Shown: positions 24,606 to 38,029, counted from the first letter of the stretch. The stretch is 64,000 nt of DNA from Cryptomeria japonica (GCF_030272615.1 NC_081408.1:308956450-309020449); one strand, 5' to 3'. Program-made: numbers and translations. Notes: a model not told the origin generated them from the sequence alone.

Positions 24606-26735
24606 TTATAGGGAGTTTGTTAGCAAGTGCTCAACAAGGATGTTTATGTCTTATGGTTCAATTAGTTTCCAAAAAGACTTGTTTATGTCTCTCATATATG
24701 TTTGCAAATCAATTTGTTGTTTTAATACTAAGCATCTCAAGCATGGCTTCCCAAACAAACTCCCCTTTTGAGTGAGCTCATTCCCTTACTCACTTCACTC
24801 CTCCTTGTTTGAATATGCTCCAACACAATGCCCTTATCTCTAGGCATCCAGGTCTACTACTCTAAGTCAAGGCAAACTCCTCCAAAAGGTTCCAAGAAGT
24901 TAGGTAAGAGTCTTATCTTTGTTCATGTGCAATTTTGTGGTGATTTAAGTATTTTAACCCCTTCTTATTCAATCCTTTTACTAGGTTCAAACCCCCAAAA
25001 TATTTGTCATATTGTCAAGAAGGTGGAAGGGTGTCCTTCAATGTCCTTGGATATTTTTCCAAAGGTTCTTTAAGTTCTACCAAACCCCAACAAATCGGGT
25101 TCTTGAAAAGTGCATTTTAGCAGTCAAAAAGGCTTGTAGCCCGTGGAGGGCTAATTGTCACTTTTTTGCTCAACTAGCCCAATGATGGGTAATTCCAACA
25201 CAAAAATTGTCTTGGATGATGTTCATGAGGTCTATTCTCCAATATTTTTTAGGTCTTAGGCTCAATAGAGAGGGTTTAGTGATTGTCCTCAATTTTGGGC
25301 ATTTTAGTAGGGTTTGGTAGGGTTTAGACCCAAGCACATTGGGAAGTCATTACAACTGCAGTAACCAAGCTTCCAAACTGAAGTATACCTTCTTCCATAT
25401 CATGTAGGGCCTTCCTTTACTATTTTCATGCAGGCATTAGTCCAAACACATGGTGCACAAACTGAAAACTAAAACATGTAAGTGACTGTTACAAAACCCT
25501 GTCATAGCAACCTCACTGTTATAACTGCATTCCAAGGTGTTAGAATTTCATTCCAAACTCTTCCATGGAATTAAGAAATATCCAAACACTTATGAAGTTC
25601 TTATAGCAATATTGAGGCATGTTTTCAAAGCTTGAATAGGCTCTTGAAGTATTTTTTTGCACATACTGTCATTAAAAAAATAGTGAATTCATTGTCATAC
25701 AATCAAACTGACAATGTTTAATAAGAAATACTCTTCTCTAACAAACCAAGGTGGCTCTCAATACCCTTGGAAACATATTCAGACCTCTATCTCATACATT
25801 TGTTCACTCCAATTATTTTTGGGTGCAAATTTTGAGTTCTTATTCATGATACTAGCCGAGTAATCTATACTTGCCTAGTTTTCACTCAAATCCATCATCC
25901 AAGCATAGTTCTGACTCAAAAAGAAACATATATACATTTTACAAGCATAAACCAACTTGACCAAATCCATTTGGTGGGAGCCCAGGCCTAGATTAGTCAA
26001 GTTGTGGCATTTTGAAACCCCAAACCTTTGACAGGGCAATGAGCACCAAACTGAAAGAATTTTGCTTAACCAACTTGCAAATAGAAAACCAATGCAATGA
26101 TCACTTGGAGAGAATTTAATAACCAATAGGAACACTTCCTAGAAGGTAAAGTATAGACCAAATATGCTACAATACAGACTGTTACTCCAAGGAAGGAAAA
26201 AACAGTGAGAAAAACCAAAATTTCATGTTTTCTATTAGGATTCTCTTGTTAATACAATCACAAACCTTTCTCAAGGAAAAGGGAGGCCTTTTTATATTAT
26301 TTATAGTTATTTATCAAACCTAGTATGGACATCAGGCTTCCACAACTGCATTGTATTAGAAAAATCCAAAAATGACAACTTTTACAAGCCCAAATGACAA
26401 CATTTCTTGCTCCAAAAGACATTTTTGACAACCTAACCTCATCAACTTATCTAAACACCTAAGAAATGCTTAAAAACACTTAGTAAACATGTTTCAATGC
26501 TTTGGAAATCATTTGGAGACCTTTTAGGCAATTTTACACATTTTTGCCAAAATTGTCAACTCAAGGCCTGAAAGGCAAAAATTGACCTCTTGATCACAAA
26601 ATGAGATCAAAACCACTAGAAAAGACACACAACAACCTAAAACAACATCACACACCTAACACAAGACATTACAAACATGAAAGCATGAAATACTCAACAA
26701 GGAGAGTTTTTACTCAACTAGGTGCTCCTGCAGCA
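24606..26735 (-). repeat. G1 3' LTR (2,130 bp)
   Basis: Plus orientation ttatagggagtttgttagc to ctcctgcagca. It aligns with 31,237-33,056 plus 40,980-41,260. The first bases TT replace the TG present at 31,237. Minus-strand purine-rich TTTGGGTGAGTA abuts the inner end. Confidence 0.93.
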
Positions 26736-26757
26736 TACTCACCCAAAGACAAAGAAG

Positions 26758-29700
26758 TCATGTGACTCCTTGAGGAAGCAAAGAAGAAGGTATTCCAGCT
26801 TTATAAAAGTTAGCTTTAGGTATCCATGTGGCCTCTGAGATAGGCTTATGCTTCCATTTGATGAGGTGCTCCATATAGGTGTGATTCCTTGTCTTCTTGA
26901 GAACCCTGGAGTCTAGAACTTGTTCTACTTGAGGAATAGAGAGAGAAGAGAAAGAAAGATCAGAAAGGGATTATGCAACATCTGAAACTCTTTTAATCTC
27001 CTCAAGTGGCTGCCCCTTGAAAGCAATCAATTCTGCAACATTAAAAATGGGAGACAAAGAAATATCAGTAGGCAAATCAACTTTGTAAGCATTAGACCCA
27101 TACTTAGCCAAGATTTTGCAAGGGCCTATTCTTCTCATCTGAAGTTTGCTTGGAACTCCTTTTTGTAGCCTTTCCTTGTTCAAATGAACCATCACATAAT
27201 CTCCTATAGAAAACTGAACATCTCTCTTTGTGGCATCCACTCTTGCCTTGACTTTTTGGGAGGTATCCTAAAGAGCCTTTCTCACTTTCTCATGAACCTC
27301 CTTCATGGACTGAGCCATGTCATCTGTTGTACCACTCTTAGGCTACAAGTTAGTTATATCCCTCAACTCCATTATACCCCTTAGATGCATACCATAAACA
27401 ACTTCAAAAGGGCTTTTACCTGTAGACCGGTTGACACTATCATTGTAGGCATATTCTGCTTGATGAATGAGTTGATCCCAACTCTATCCATATTCCTTTG
27501 TCAAACACCTAAGCAAGTTTCCAAGAGACCTAATCACAACCTCAATTTGGCCATCAGTTTGTGGATGATAAGCTGAACCAAAAGAGAGATTAGTACCCAG
27601 TCTCTTCCACAATGTTTTCTAGAAATGACCAAGAAATTTTGCATCTCTATCTGAAACAATGCTAGTAGGCAAACCATGTATTCTAACAACTTCTTTGAAA
27701 AACAAGTAAGCAATATGACTTGCATCATGTGTTGTCTTGCAAAGAATAAAATGAGTCATTTTGCTAAATCTGTCAACTACTACAAAGATGCTATCAAATC
27801 CTGCTTGAGTTCTAGGTAATCCTACCACAAAATCCATACTAATGCAATCCCAAGGACTATGTGGAATGGGAAGAGGCTGATATAAACCAGCATTGAAGGA
27901 ATTACCTTTTGCTTTCTGACATACCAAACACTGCTCAACATACCTCCCGATGTCTCTTTGCATCTTGGGCCAATAGTAGAATCTCTGAACCAACTCTAAG
28001 GTCTTGTTGAGACGAAAATGTCCACTTAAGCACCCATTGTGCTTCTCCTGAATGAGGTTCTCTCTCATAGAACCTTTTGGAATACATAACTATCCACCCC
28101 TGAATAACAAACCATCCTGCAAAGTGAAATCAGCATGTGCACCATGGAAATGATTCTCAAAATCTTGACAAACTTTATAAGCTTCAGGAAAATCATCATC
28201 AGTAGGATACATATCTTTAAAACTATCAATACCAATGCTCTGTACTTGAATCTCATGAACAATTAACAACCTCCTACTCAAAGCATTTGCTACTTTATTC
28301 AACTAACCCTTCTTATGCTTACGAGTAAAAGTGTAAGCTTGCAAGTACTCTACCCATTTAACATGCCTATGATTCAGTTTATCCTGTGAGTTCAAGAAAC
28401 TTAATGCCTGATTATCTGTGTATACAACAAATTCTTTTGGAAGAAGATAATGTCTCCATTTCCTAAGTGCCTGTACTAATGCATAGAGTTCTAAATCATA
28501 GGAAGAGTACTTTTTCTTGGCATCATTCAACTTCTCCCTAAAGAATGCAACTGGTCTATTGTCCTGACTTAAAACAGCTCCTACATCAATATCGCTAGCA
28601 TCACATTCAATAGTAAAAATCTTATCAAAACTAGGTAAAATGAGCACTGGTTGAGAAGGTACTTTAATTTTCAATAATTCAAACCCTTTATTGGCTACAT
28701 CTATCCACTAAAACTTTACCTTTACACCCCCTTTGATTGTATCTAACATAGGGGCACAAATCTCACTGAATCCCCTAATGAATTTCTTGTAAAATTGTGC
28801 TAAACCATGAAAGCTTCTAACATCACTGGCTATTTTACAAGTTGGCCAACTGGTTATTGCTGCAACTTTAGATTGATCCATTTTCAGATTGCCTCCTAAT
28901 ACAACAAAACCAAGATAGACCAATTCTTGCTTCAAGAAATCACACTTTTCTAGATTAATGGTTAGTTCTTCATCAGATAACTTTCTCAAAACAATAGCTA
29001 AATGTTTTAGATGCTCTTCCTTAGTTTTACTGAAAATAAGAATATCATCTAAATACACAACAACAAACTTTCCAATTAAATCATGTAAAACTTCATTCAT
29101 GAGTCTCATGAATGTGCTAGGAGCATTAGAGAGTCCAAATGGCATGACAAGCCACTCATACAGACCCTCATTCATTTTGAAAGTTGTCTTCCATTCATCA
29201 CCCTCTTTGATTCTTATCTGATGGTAACCACTCTTCAAGTCAATATTACTGAAATACTGTGCACCCCCCAAGCAATCCATCAAATCCTTTATCCTGGGTA
29301 TGGGAAATCTGTATCTGATGGTGATCTTATTTATGGCTCTAGAATCTGTGCAAAGTCTCCATGTTCCACCCTTCTTAGGTGCTAACACTATAGGTACTGC
29401 ACAAGGACTAATGCTTTTCCTAATCAACCCTTGGTCTAAGAGTTCTTGTATTTGTCTTTCTACTTCTTCATTTTGTTTAGGGTTCATCTTATAGGTTGCC
29501 TTATTGGGTAAAGAGGCTCCAGGTATGAAATCAATCTGATGGCTTATGGCTCTAGGAGGAGGTAAGGCTACAGGTGTACCATCACTGATTATTGCTTTGA
29601 AGTTATCAAGGATCTTCTATACCTCATATGGTATCTCAACTTTCTTTGCTATCTTTTCTTCTTTGGGTTTCACTATGAGTGCAAACCCCACTCCTTCACC

Positions 29701-30390
29701 TTCTAGTATTTTTATGAATTCTTTCTCATCCACTAACAAGATGTTAGGTACTTTGTTGTTGTTGCACTCTCCTTCTTCATTGAGGGGTTGAATCTAATAG
29801 GTTACTTCATCTTTCTAAAATGAGGAGGAATTTATTTCCCCATCATGTTGTGCTTTCCTATCAAACTATCATGGTCTACCCAACAATAGGTGGCAAGCAT
29901 CCATAGGAAGAATGTCACATAGAATCCTATCCATGTATCCACCTATGTGGAAATCTACCCAGGCTTGCTCATTTACCAACACATGTCCCTTATTTAACCA
30001 TGTTACTTTGTATGGTTCCTTGTGTTGTATCCTAGGTAGTTTCAATTTACTGACTACTTCCTCTGATATGATGTTATCTATGGATCCTGAATCTATGATC
30101 ACCTTACACACCTTTCCCATGATTTTAAACTTAATCCTGAACAATGCTCTTCTCTGTGAGACCTCTTTACTGTGTGGCTTCTTCATTAACACTCTCTTGA
30201 TCATTAAAATCTCACCATCTTCTGAAGCTAGGTTCAATGCTGAATTTTTGGTAGTACTTCCATCTTCATGAACATAGTTTACCCTCTTCTCACCACCATA
30301 GGATGAACTAGGCTTCTCTAGGCATCTTGGATTCTTCTTGGGATCTTTGATCTCCTCTTCCACCAAAACTTCCTCTATGACCTCTACCAT
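26758..30390 (-). pseudogene. G1 pol: protease, RT, RNase H, integrase, chromodomain (stops only)
   Basis: About 1,210 codons in one minus-strand frame. Protease has VIIDSGS and HLLLGRP (30,390-29,869). RT has [10 protein letters not shown], with [10 protein letters not shown] and [10 protein letters not shown] (29,487-28,708). RNase H has IECDASD and YTDNQAL (28,674-28,303). Integrase has an HHCC finger (CLVCQKAKG), the core [13 protein letters not shown] and YHPQTDGQIEV (28,068 to about 27,400). The chromodomain has LDSRVLKKTRNHTYMEHLIK and KW...EATW (about 26,930-26,800). Stops include TGA plus TAG at 29,869-29,866 where a Trp-Gln pair is conserved, and TAG/TAA elsewhere at probable Gln codons. 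No frameshift was seen. Start not determined; the upstream link to gag is frame-shifted. Confidence 0.93.
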
Positions 30391-31181
30391 CTCTACCCCT
30401 ACCTTTTCCTCTATTGTTTTGTTCTTTCTTTCTCCTACCTTTCTCTTCCACCTTAAGTGCTAGTTGATACCACTTGTGTACTGTTTGTGGGCATAACAAA
30501 CACATCTCTTCCTGGATGTTCCATCTCAATCCATTCAAGTACCTTGCCACTTTTATACTCTCATCCTCTACTACCTTGGATCTCATTCATAGTTTTTGAA
30601 ACTCCTCAATGTAGCTACTGACATCTAAGTCTTTTTGTCTCAAATTTTGTCTTTTCTTGTGAAGTTGGACTTCATAGTCTTCAGGAAAGGTAGGTTTCTT
30701 TTATTTTGGCTACCGTTGCTTTCCAGGTGGCTACTAGTTGCTTACCTTCTTTCACCCTTTCCTCTTGGATAAACTTCCACCAAGTTAAGGCTACCCCTCT
30801 CAATCTTGATTTTGGTACCTTGACCTTTTGTGCTTCAGTTATTCCATCACATTCAAAATGGTTTTCTAGACCTTCAATCCACTCTATAAGAGCATCTGGA
30901 TCCATCTTTCCACTGAAAAGAGCCACTCCCTCTAAGTTTTTACCACTCATGGCTCTCAAAGCCTTCAAGAATGGTTCTTGCTCAATAACAGGGTTAGGTA
31001 TGGGAACCTCATCTTTTATTGCCACTATTTTGCCCTGATCCCCAACCTTATCATGGAATTCTTCAGTTTTGACTTCTACTTCAGCTAGTTTCATTGCTAG
31101 TTGAACCAATCTTTCTCTGAGTACTCTATTTTCTTCTTCTTTGTCTTCGACCCTCTTGGCTAACTCAACATTAGTCACCAT
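30308..31181 (-). pseudogene. G1 gag (frameshifted)
   Basis: ATG at 31,181, about 40 bases inside the PBS. The N-terminus is a predicted coiled coil (KRVEDKEEENRVLRERL). The capsid part has LFSGKMDPDALIEWIEGLEN and RGVALTWWKF, the retrotrans_gag pattern. At about 30,680 the frame is lost and gag resumes in another frame at 30,586 (VARYLNGLRWNIQEEM), ending in a basic Arg/Gly-rich tail (GKGRGRDGRGHRG). A CCHC knuckle was not clearly seen. Confidence 0.85.
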
Positions 31182-31219
31182 GTTTTCTTCTAATGATCCT
31201 TTTCTCCTGAATCTTTTGA

Positions 31220-31233
31220 TGGCTCTGATACCA
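31220..31233 (-). promoter_or_regulatory. G1 primer binding site (initiator tRNA-Met)
   Basis: Minus-strand TGGTATCAGAGCCA, three bases inside the 5' LTR edge at 31,237. Confidence 0.9.
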
Positions 31234-31236
31234 CTA

Positions 31237-33056
31237 TGATAGGGAGTTTGCTAGAAAGTGCTCAACAAGGATGTTTATGTCTTATGGTTCAATTAGTTTC
31301 CAAAAAGACTTGTTTATGTCTTTCATATATGTTTACAAATCAATTTGTTGTTTTAATACTAAGCATCTCAAGCATGGCTTCCCAAACAAACTCCCCTTTT
31401 GAGTGAGCTCATTCCCTTACTCACTTCACTCCTCCTTGTTTGAATATGCTCCAACACAATTCCTTTCTCTCTAGGCATTCAGGTCTACTACTCTAAGTCA
31501 AGGCAGACTCCTCCAAAAGGTTCCAAGAAGTTAGGTAAGAGTCTTATCTTTGTTCATGTGCAATTTTGTGGTGATTTAAGTATTTTAACCCCTTCTTATT
31601 CAATCCTTTTACTAGGTTCAAACCCCAAAAATCTCTGTCATATTGTCAAGAAGGTGGAAGGGTGTCCTTCAATGTCCTTGGATAGTTTTCCAAAGGTTCT
31701 TCAAGTTCTACCAAACCCCAACAAATCGGGTTCTTGAAAAGTGCATTTTAGCAGTCAAAAAGGCTTGTAGCCCGTGGAGGGCTAATTGTCACCTTTTTGC
31801 TCACCTAGCCCAATGATGGGTAACTCCACCAAAAAACTTGTCTTGGATGATGTTCATGAGGTCTATTCTCCAATATTTTTTAGGTCTTAGGCTCCATAGA
31901 GAGGGTTTAGTGAATGTCCTCAATTTTGGGCATTTTAGTAGGGTTTAGATCCAACCACGTTGGGAAGTCATTACAACTCCACTAACCAAGCTTCCAAACT
32001 GAAGTATACCTTCTTCCATATCATGTAGGGCCTTCCTTTACTACTGTCCTACAGGCATTAGTCCAAACACATGGTGCACAAACTGAAAACTAAAACATGT
32101 AAGTGATTGTTACAAAACCCTGTCATAGCAACCTCACTGTTATAACTGCATTCCAAGGTGTTATAATTTCATTCCAAAATCTTCCATGGCATTAATAAAT
32201 CTCCAAACACTTATGAAGTTCTTATAGCAATATTGAGGCATGTTTTCAAAGCTTGAATAGGCTCTTGAAGTATTTTTTTGCACATACTGTCATTAAAAAA
32301 ATAGTGAATTCAATGTCATACAATCAAACTAAGAATGTTTAATAAGAAATACTTTGTTCTAACAAACCAAGGTGACTCTCAATACCCTTGGAAAAATATT
32401 TAGACCTTTGTCTCACACATTTTTTCACTCCAATTATTTTTGGGTGCAAATTTTGAGTTCTTATTCATGATACTAGCCAAGTAATCTATACTTGCCTAGT
32501 TTTCACTTAAATCCATCCTCCAAGCATAGTTCTGACTCAAAAAGAAACATATATACATTATACAAGCATAAACCAACTTGACCAAATCCATTTGGTGGGA
32601 GCCCAGGCCTGGATTAGTCAAGTTGTGGCATTTTGAAACCCCAAACCCTTGACAGGGCAATGAGCACACCAAACTGAAAGAATTTTGCTTAACCAACTTG
32701 CAAATTGAAAACCAGTGCAATGGTCACTTGGAGATCATTAAATAACCAATAGGAACACTTCCCAAAAGGTACAATATGGACCAAATATGCTACAGTACGG
32801 ACTGTTACTCCAAGGAAGGAAAAAACAGTGAGAAAAACCAAAATTGCATGTTTTCTATTAGGATTATCTTGTTAATACAATCACCAACCTTTCTCAAGAA
32901 AAAGGGAGGCCTTATATAGTATTTCTAGTTATTTATCAAGCCTAGTATAGACATGAGGCTTCCACAACTTCATTGTATTAGAAAAATCCAAAAATGACAA
33001 CTTTTACAAGCCCAAATGACAACATTTCTTGCTCCAAAAGACATTTTTGACAACCT
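31237..33056 (-). repeat. G1 5' LTR, left piece
   Basis: Starts tgatagggagtttgctag and matches 24,606 onward until gacaacct at 33,056, where C1 begins. Its last five bases, aacct, are the C1 target duplication. Confidence 0.92.
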
Positions 33057-34246
33057 TGATGAATACTAAGAGGGGGGGGTGAATTAGTATGTCAATAATC
33101 ACTGCACTAAAACACTTCCACAGTCTAAAGATAAACTGATAAAACAGTCTAACAGATAGACCGGTTACCACACATGCAAACCAAAATGCGAATAAAGCAT
33201 TCACCCACAAAAGCAATACAATCATAACACAAGATATTTGACATGGAAACCCAACTGGGAAAAACCACGGTGAGATGGAACTCACAAGTCACTATTTGCA
33301 GAATAGAAACCAGACCGGTTAAGGTCAAACCGGTTAAGGTCAAACCGGTTAAGGTCTTACAATGTTCTTCACTAGAACAGATCCTGTTAGGAATCTCAAT
33401 CTCTGTTAGGAGACAAGTCCGATTAAAGACTACCTTGTTAGAGGACTTTAGATTCACACGTGTGAACCACCTTGTTAGAGGATTTTACAAAGGCTTTGAG
33501 GCCTACCCAGTTAAGTGCTATAGACTTGTCAAAGATGTGAGTAATCAACAAGTGTTTGATCTATCTAATAGCACAAATTGCTTGGTTAGATCCAGTATTG
33601 CTCACAGTTAATGCATTCCAGCATTACTTTAGTCTTCTCACTCTCTCTCAGTTACAACTTGATCTTCTCAGATAAGATCATTCTTACAACAACTCAACAA
33701 CCATCTTAAACCCTAGCATGATATTAATCCTTTTAGCAATAACTTAAAACCCTAGACATGATGTCCTTTTAAAGGAATCTGATTTCATGTCAGTCCAATA
33801 GGATTACATTACAATTTCCTAGGTTTAATGAATCTAGACATGCTCAGTAACACGACACAAAAGGCACCGTCAATGTGTCGGCACCATAAAATAATCGGTG
33901 GATTGGTAACTCATCACAAAATGTCGGTTGGTAACTCATCATAAAGTATTACTGGTTCATACAAAATACTGGTTGTCGGTTTGACAAAAATGAAGACTGG
34001 TAAGAATGTGTTGTGCCGCTTTTCTCCCTCATATTGCTTGGGATCTACAAACCACTTGGGGTTGACATGCCGCTATAGACTGGGAAACACATTCTGCAAA
34101 ATCACCACTAGTCTAAAGACTAGAATACAACATACCAGTTGGAACAAACATTAGTTGAGCTCAAGCTCATACATATAAAGGGGATCTCAATACAAGTGTG
34201 TGTTCACCAATGACAATCACAACATAAATAAACAAAAATGCCAACA
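33057..34246 (-). repeat. C1 3' LTR (1,190 bp)
   Basis: TG at 33,057, CA at 34,246. The minus-strand U5 signature is at 33,241-33,275 (plus: ggaaacccaactgggaaaaa). Three direct copies of accggttaaggtcaa lie at about 33,312-33,356; the right LTR has only two, so the copy number changed. Confidence 0.92.
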
Positions 34247-34524
34247 ATCTCCCCCTTTGGCATTGATGGCAACACTTAGGAAAATAAAATTTTGTCATCT
34301 AAGTGTTTTACAACAAAAAACTTGCCATTAACAAAATTACTTCCCCTAAGCATATACACTATCCCTTAATCAATACAGTGTATAGAAATTTTGCATACAG
34401 AGCATAATCATTGAGATATCAGAGCATATAGCATATATCAAAATTTTAAAACCAGATACTTCTCCCCCTATGTCAGAAGATCAAAATTTTAAAACCAAAA
34501 ACCAGATACTTCTCCCCCTTTGCC
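34247..34524 (-). promoter_or_regulatory. C1 polypurine tracts (three)
   Basis: Minus-strand CCAAAGGGGGAGAT abuts the 3' LTR (34,247-34,260). Further GGGGGAGA tracts are at about 34,461-34,470 and 34,511-34,522. Confidence 0.8.
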
Positions 34525-34558
34525 AACAATGACAAAGTACCACTGAAAAACCTTGTTT

Positions 34559-34695
<137 letters not shown>

Positions 34696-34696
34696 T

Positions 34697-37600
34697 TTAT
34701 GACAATAATGAATAATACTTGTCAAAAACTGATTTATAGTCTTGCAAAAATTGTTTCATGGATAGAGACCAGGACTCAAGTAGGGAGGTTGCCACTTCTT
34801 TCTCTTTTTGCATCTGGGATACTTGTTCCTCCATGGCATCAACTATGCTTAGTTCCTGTGTGACTGTTAGGGCATCCAGGTTTAGATAACACTTCTGAAG
34901 AATTTGCAGTCATGGAAGTAAAACTAGTTGAAGCTCCTACAAATCCCTAGACCGTGTACTGATCTCTTGCTCCATCTTGGCTGACTGGATCTGGAACCGG
35001 TGAACGGTTTGCCCATATGCTGCAAACAAATCATAAGGTGTCTTAAATGTACCCAAGTAGGACTGTAAGTCCATTTGAAGCTTTTGCTTCTTGGCTAGCA
35101 CATCATCGCAGAACATATGAGGTTGACAGATTTTGCTGAGTAGCAAGTTTCCCTCATCCAAGGCATTCCTTATGTCCTTTTGGTCTTTTAGCAGTTCAGT
35201 CCTAAGCTCATTCATCTTTTTCACCAGAGCAACATTAAGAGCCTTTTGGTGCTCTTTCTTGACATTGGCCTCAGCTACTTCTTCTAGGCTCTACACCTGA
35301 TCATCCACTATAGTACATAGTAGTTTGAGCTGTGCTAGTGATGATTCAGTGTCTGGAAGATTAGTACTAGGGATTAAACTGGTAAGGGTGTCTATTGCCA
35401 CTTGAATAATATCCTGTTCCTTTTTCCTATGAATGATTTCAAGGTGCTCTTGGGCAACCTTGATGCTCTGCATAAGCTCCGACTTACTTGCAGATTGGAG
35501 ATCAATAGGACTCGAGATATCAACCGGTTTGTCTTGGCTCTCGATTGCCTTGGGAGTCTCCACCTGTGTGCTCTTCATTGCTTCAGCTGCCTTGTCTGCT
35601 TCTTCCTTCTTCCTTTTCTCTACTTCTTTCTTCTATTCTTGTGCCTTGTCTTCTTCTTCTTTCTTCTTCTTCTTTGCTTCTTCCTTCTTCTTTGCTTCCT
35701 CTTCCTTCTTCTTATGTGCTTCCTCTTCCTTCTTATTCTTCTCTTCCTCTTCCTTCTTCTTCTTCTCTTCCTCTTCCTTCTTCTTCTTCTCTTCCTCTTC
35801 CTTCTTTCTCTTTTCTTCCTTATCCTCTTCTTCTTTCTTCTTCCTCTCATCTTCTTGCTTCTTCTTTTCTTCATCTTTTCATTTCTCCTCTTCCTCTTTT
35901 CTCTTCTCTTCCTCTTTCTTCTTTTTCTCATCTTCATCCCTCTTCTTCTTCTCTTCCTGTTCCTTAGCCACTTCCTGTGTGTCCTTAGCCTACTCACCAC
36001 CCTGTTCAGCTTGTTGCCCCTGTTAAGTTCCCTTAGAAGGTATGTCCTGAGTGACATCTTCTACATCTAGGGCATTGACATCGATAGTGTCGATTGGTTC
36101 TTCAACCAGGTTTCCTTCCTCATCAAAAACCTCATCCGGTTTGGAAATAAGCGATTCTTTTTCTGCTTGGAGGTTGGTCATTCGTGCTTTGTGAGCTAGA
36201 ACAACATGATTCATGTGCTGATGAGTGTCTTTTTCCACATCATCAATTCTTCCCTCCAACAGCCAGTGTCTTCTTCTCCTTGTGAAGAAGAGACCCTTAT
36301 TTTGATCCAATACATCAAACAATTCTGAATTTGAGGGGTCGGGAAAGTACTGTGAAAAGACTTTCTCCCTAATCTCTTGTTCCTTTTCAATGGAAATGCA
36401 CCATTTATTATCTAATGCTTTAAATAAAGAAGTCGGTGTCTGAGATTTAATCTCTAATGGCGACTGGTCATTTTTGCACAAATAAATAATGATTTCCTGT
36501 AATATTTCTTCCTTCTCCTCATCACTAAAATCATCATAATAGTCTACTAAATCATGAAGTAATTTTCTCCTAATATTATTAACTATCCTTTGAATATGTG
36601 TCAAAGGTTTGTATGAGGAGATGTCAATATTTACCGGTGCGGATGCTGCCAGTTCATTCTTCTTCATCTTCTTTGTCTATCTGGCCTTCTTTGGCTTTTC
36701 ATCAGACTCAATTTCTTTGAAGTCCAGTTCATTTGTCTTAGTCTTCCTTTTTCTTTCAAAGACTTTTGCCAGTGTTACCTCTGGTTTCTTCTTTGTCGGT
36801 GACTTCTTGGTCACTCTTGGAGTTGCAGTGGTAGCCGGTGGCGATGCTACAGGCACTACCTTGGCTTTCTTTGTTGTTGGTTCTTTTCCTTTCTTAACCG
36901 ATGGTTCTTCAGCCGGTGCAATCCTCTCCAAGTAGGTTTCGGTCCTTTTAGCCTTTGGATCAAGAGGTGAGGCAATAAGGGTTGAGGCATACCCTTCCAG
37001 CATGTCATACATAACCTCATAGCCCATTGGCTCCACTTCCTCCATTCTAGGCTCAACAACCTCCATTAAATATTTGTCCACCTGAATGGTGAAACAGATG
37101 TCATCTTCGTATTTCTTCACTATATCACCTGAGATTCTTACCCTTTGACTCATCTTTCTTCTAAACTCATCAAAATATTTGTTCAGTACATCAGGGTAAC
37201 CGGTTCCAATGGCTTGTACGCTTTCCTTTATCTGCTTGGTTACCAGTTGGTCAGGAGACCACTGGACATCTCCTACACCAGGAAAGTAGCCTTGGAAATA
37301 GAAGAACAACCCTACCAGTAGTTGTCCAAACTTGAATCTTAGTGCATTGTCCTGTTTGATTGCCTTTAGATTCAACAGGAGTTGCCTTTGCATACCGGTG
37401 CATAAGTCAAAAGATGCATCCTCTTTAATCATCCGGTAAGTGGCATTTACCGCTGCAGCAGATATAGAATTAATCCTGCTGGTTGAAAATGTTCTGTGGC
37501 CTATCACCATGCAAGCATATTTCACCAAATCATCCTTGATAGGATTAATTGTGATACCTCGTGAGTCACTTGTTGAACCGGTGAGCTTGGCTATTTCGGT

Positions 37601-38029
37601 TTTTCTCACCTTTCTCAGGGCTGGTACTTCCCCTGTGTTATAGAAACTGGTGACTGCATGAATTTCCTGTGGTGTAATATCATGCATCCTCTCCAAGTAC
37701 ATCTTGTCACCGTGGACTCTACTCAAAATGATCCTTATGTGATCCTCTGTAAAATCTTCTAGAAAATATACTGCATTATGGAATTTCTTCTTCTCTAAGA
37801 TACTAAACTCTGGTTTGATCTTTTTGTCCTTGTTGCAAAATAGACCTAACTGAGTGTGAATAGCTAAGGACCCTAGGTCTTCTATTTTGCAATCAATATA
37901 ATCAGAAATTCCCTCTTCAACTATGACTCCAGTCGAAACTTGTGATAAGGCATTATATTTGGACTTCCTCTAAATAAAACTTTCTGACTCTATGGATGTA
38001 CTTGAACTAGTATGAGATTTAGAATCCAT
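34697..38029 (-). pseudogene. C1 ORF2, 1,110-codon unidentified protein with nine in-frame stops
   Basis: One minus-strand frame runs from ATG 38,029 to TAA 34,697 without a frameshift. Stops start (low coordinate) at 37,970, 36,677, 36,023, 35,990, 35,879, 35,633, 35,291, 34,937 and 34,910. All are TAG, TAA or TGA, one C-to-T change from Gln or Arg codons. Residues 1-450 are a mixed globular-looking region (motifs ITINPIKDDLVKYACMVIGH, FGQLLVGLFFYFQGYFPGVG), followed by a Lys/Pro/Thr-rich linker near 360-450. Residues 450-670 are acidic and charged. Residues 675-815 are almost only Lys/Glu/Arg. Residues 815-1,110 are coiled-coil-like (KKMNELRTELLKDQKDIRNA). No signal peptide, protease, integrase or RT motif. 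It occupies the place of pol. It might be a captured host gene, or a structural or env-like extra ORF; I do not recognise it. Confidence 0.85.
35580..35960 (-). repeat. Lys/Glu repeat-coding purine tract within C1 ORF2
   Basis: The plus strand is nearly pure pyrimidine, with repeated ttcttcttctcttcctcttcc units (clearest at about 35,745-35,810). It encodes KKKEEEE repeats on the minus strand. The plus-strand Leu/Ser/Phe-rich open frames here are shadows of this repeat. Confidence 0.85.

Noticed and set aside
29912-30271. Plus-strand frame of 119 residues
   Set aside because: Shadow of the G1 protease region on the minus strand.
35402-36070. Long plus-strand frames rich in Leu, Phe and Ser (up to 222 residues)
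   Set aside because: They are the reverse complement of the Lys/Glu repeat-coding tract of C1 ORF2; low-complexity pyrimidine DNA has few stops in any frame.
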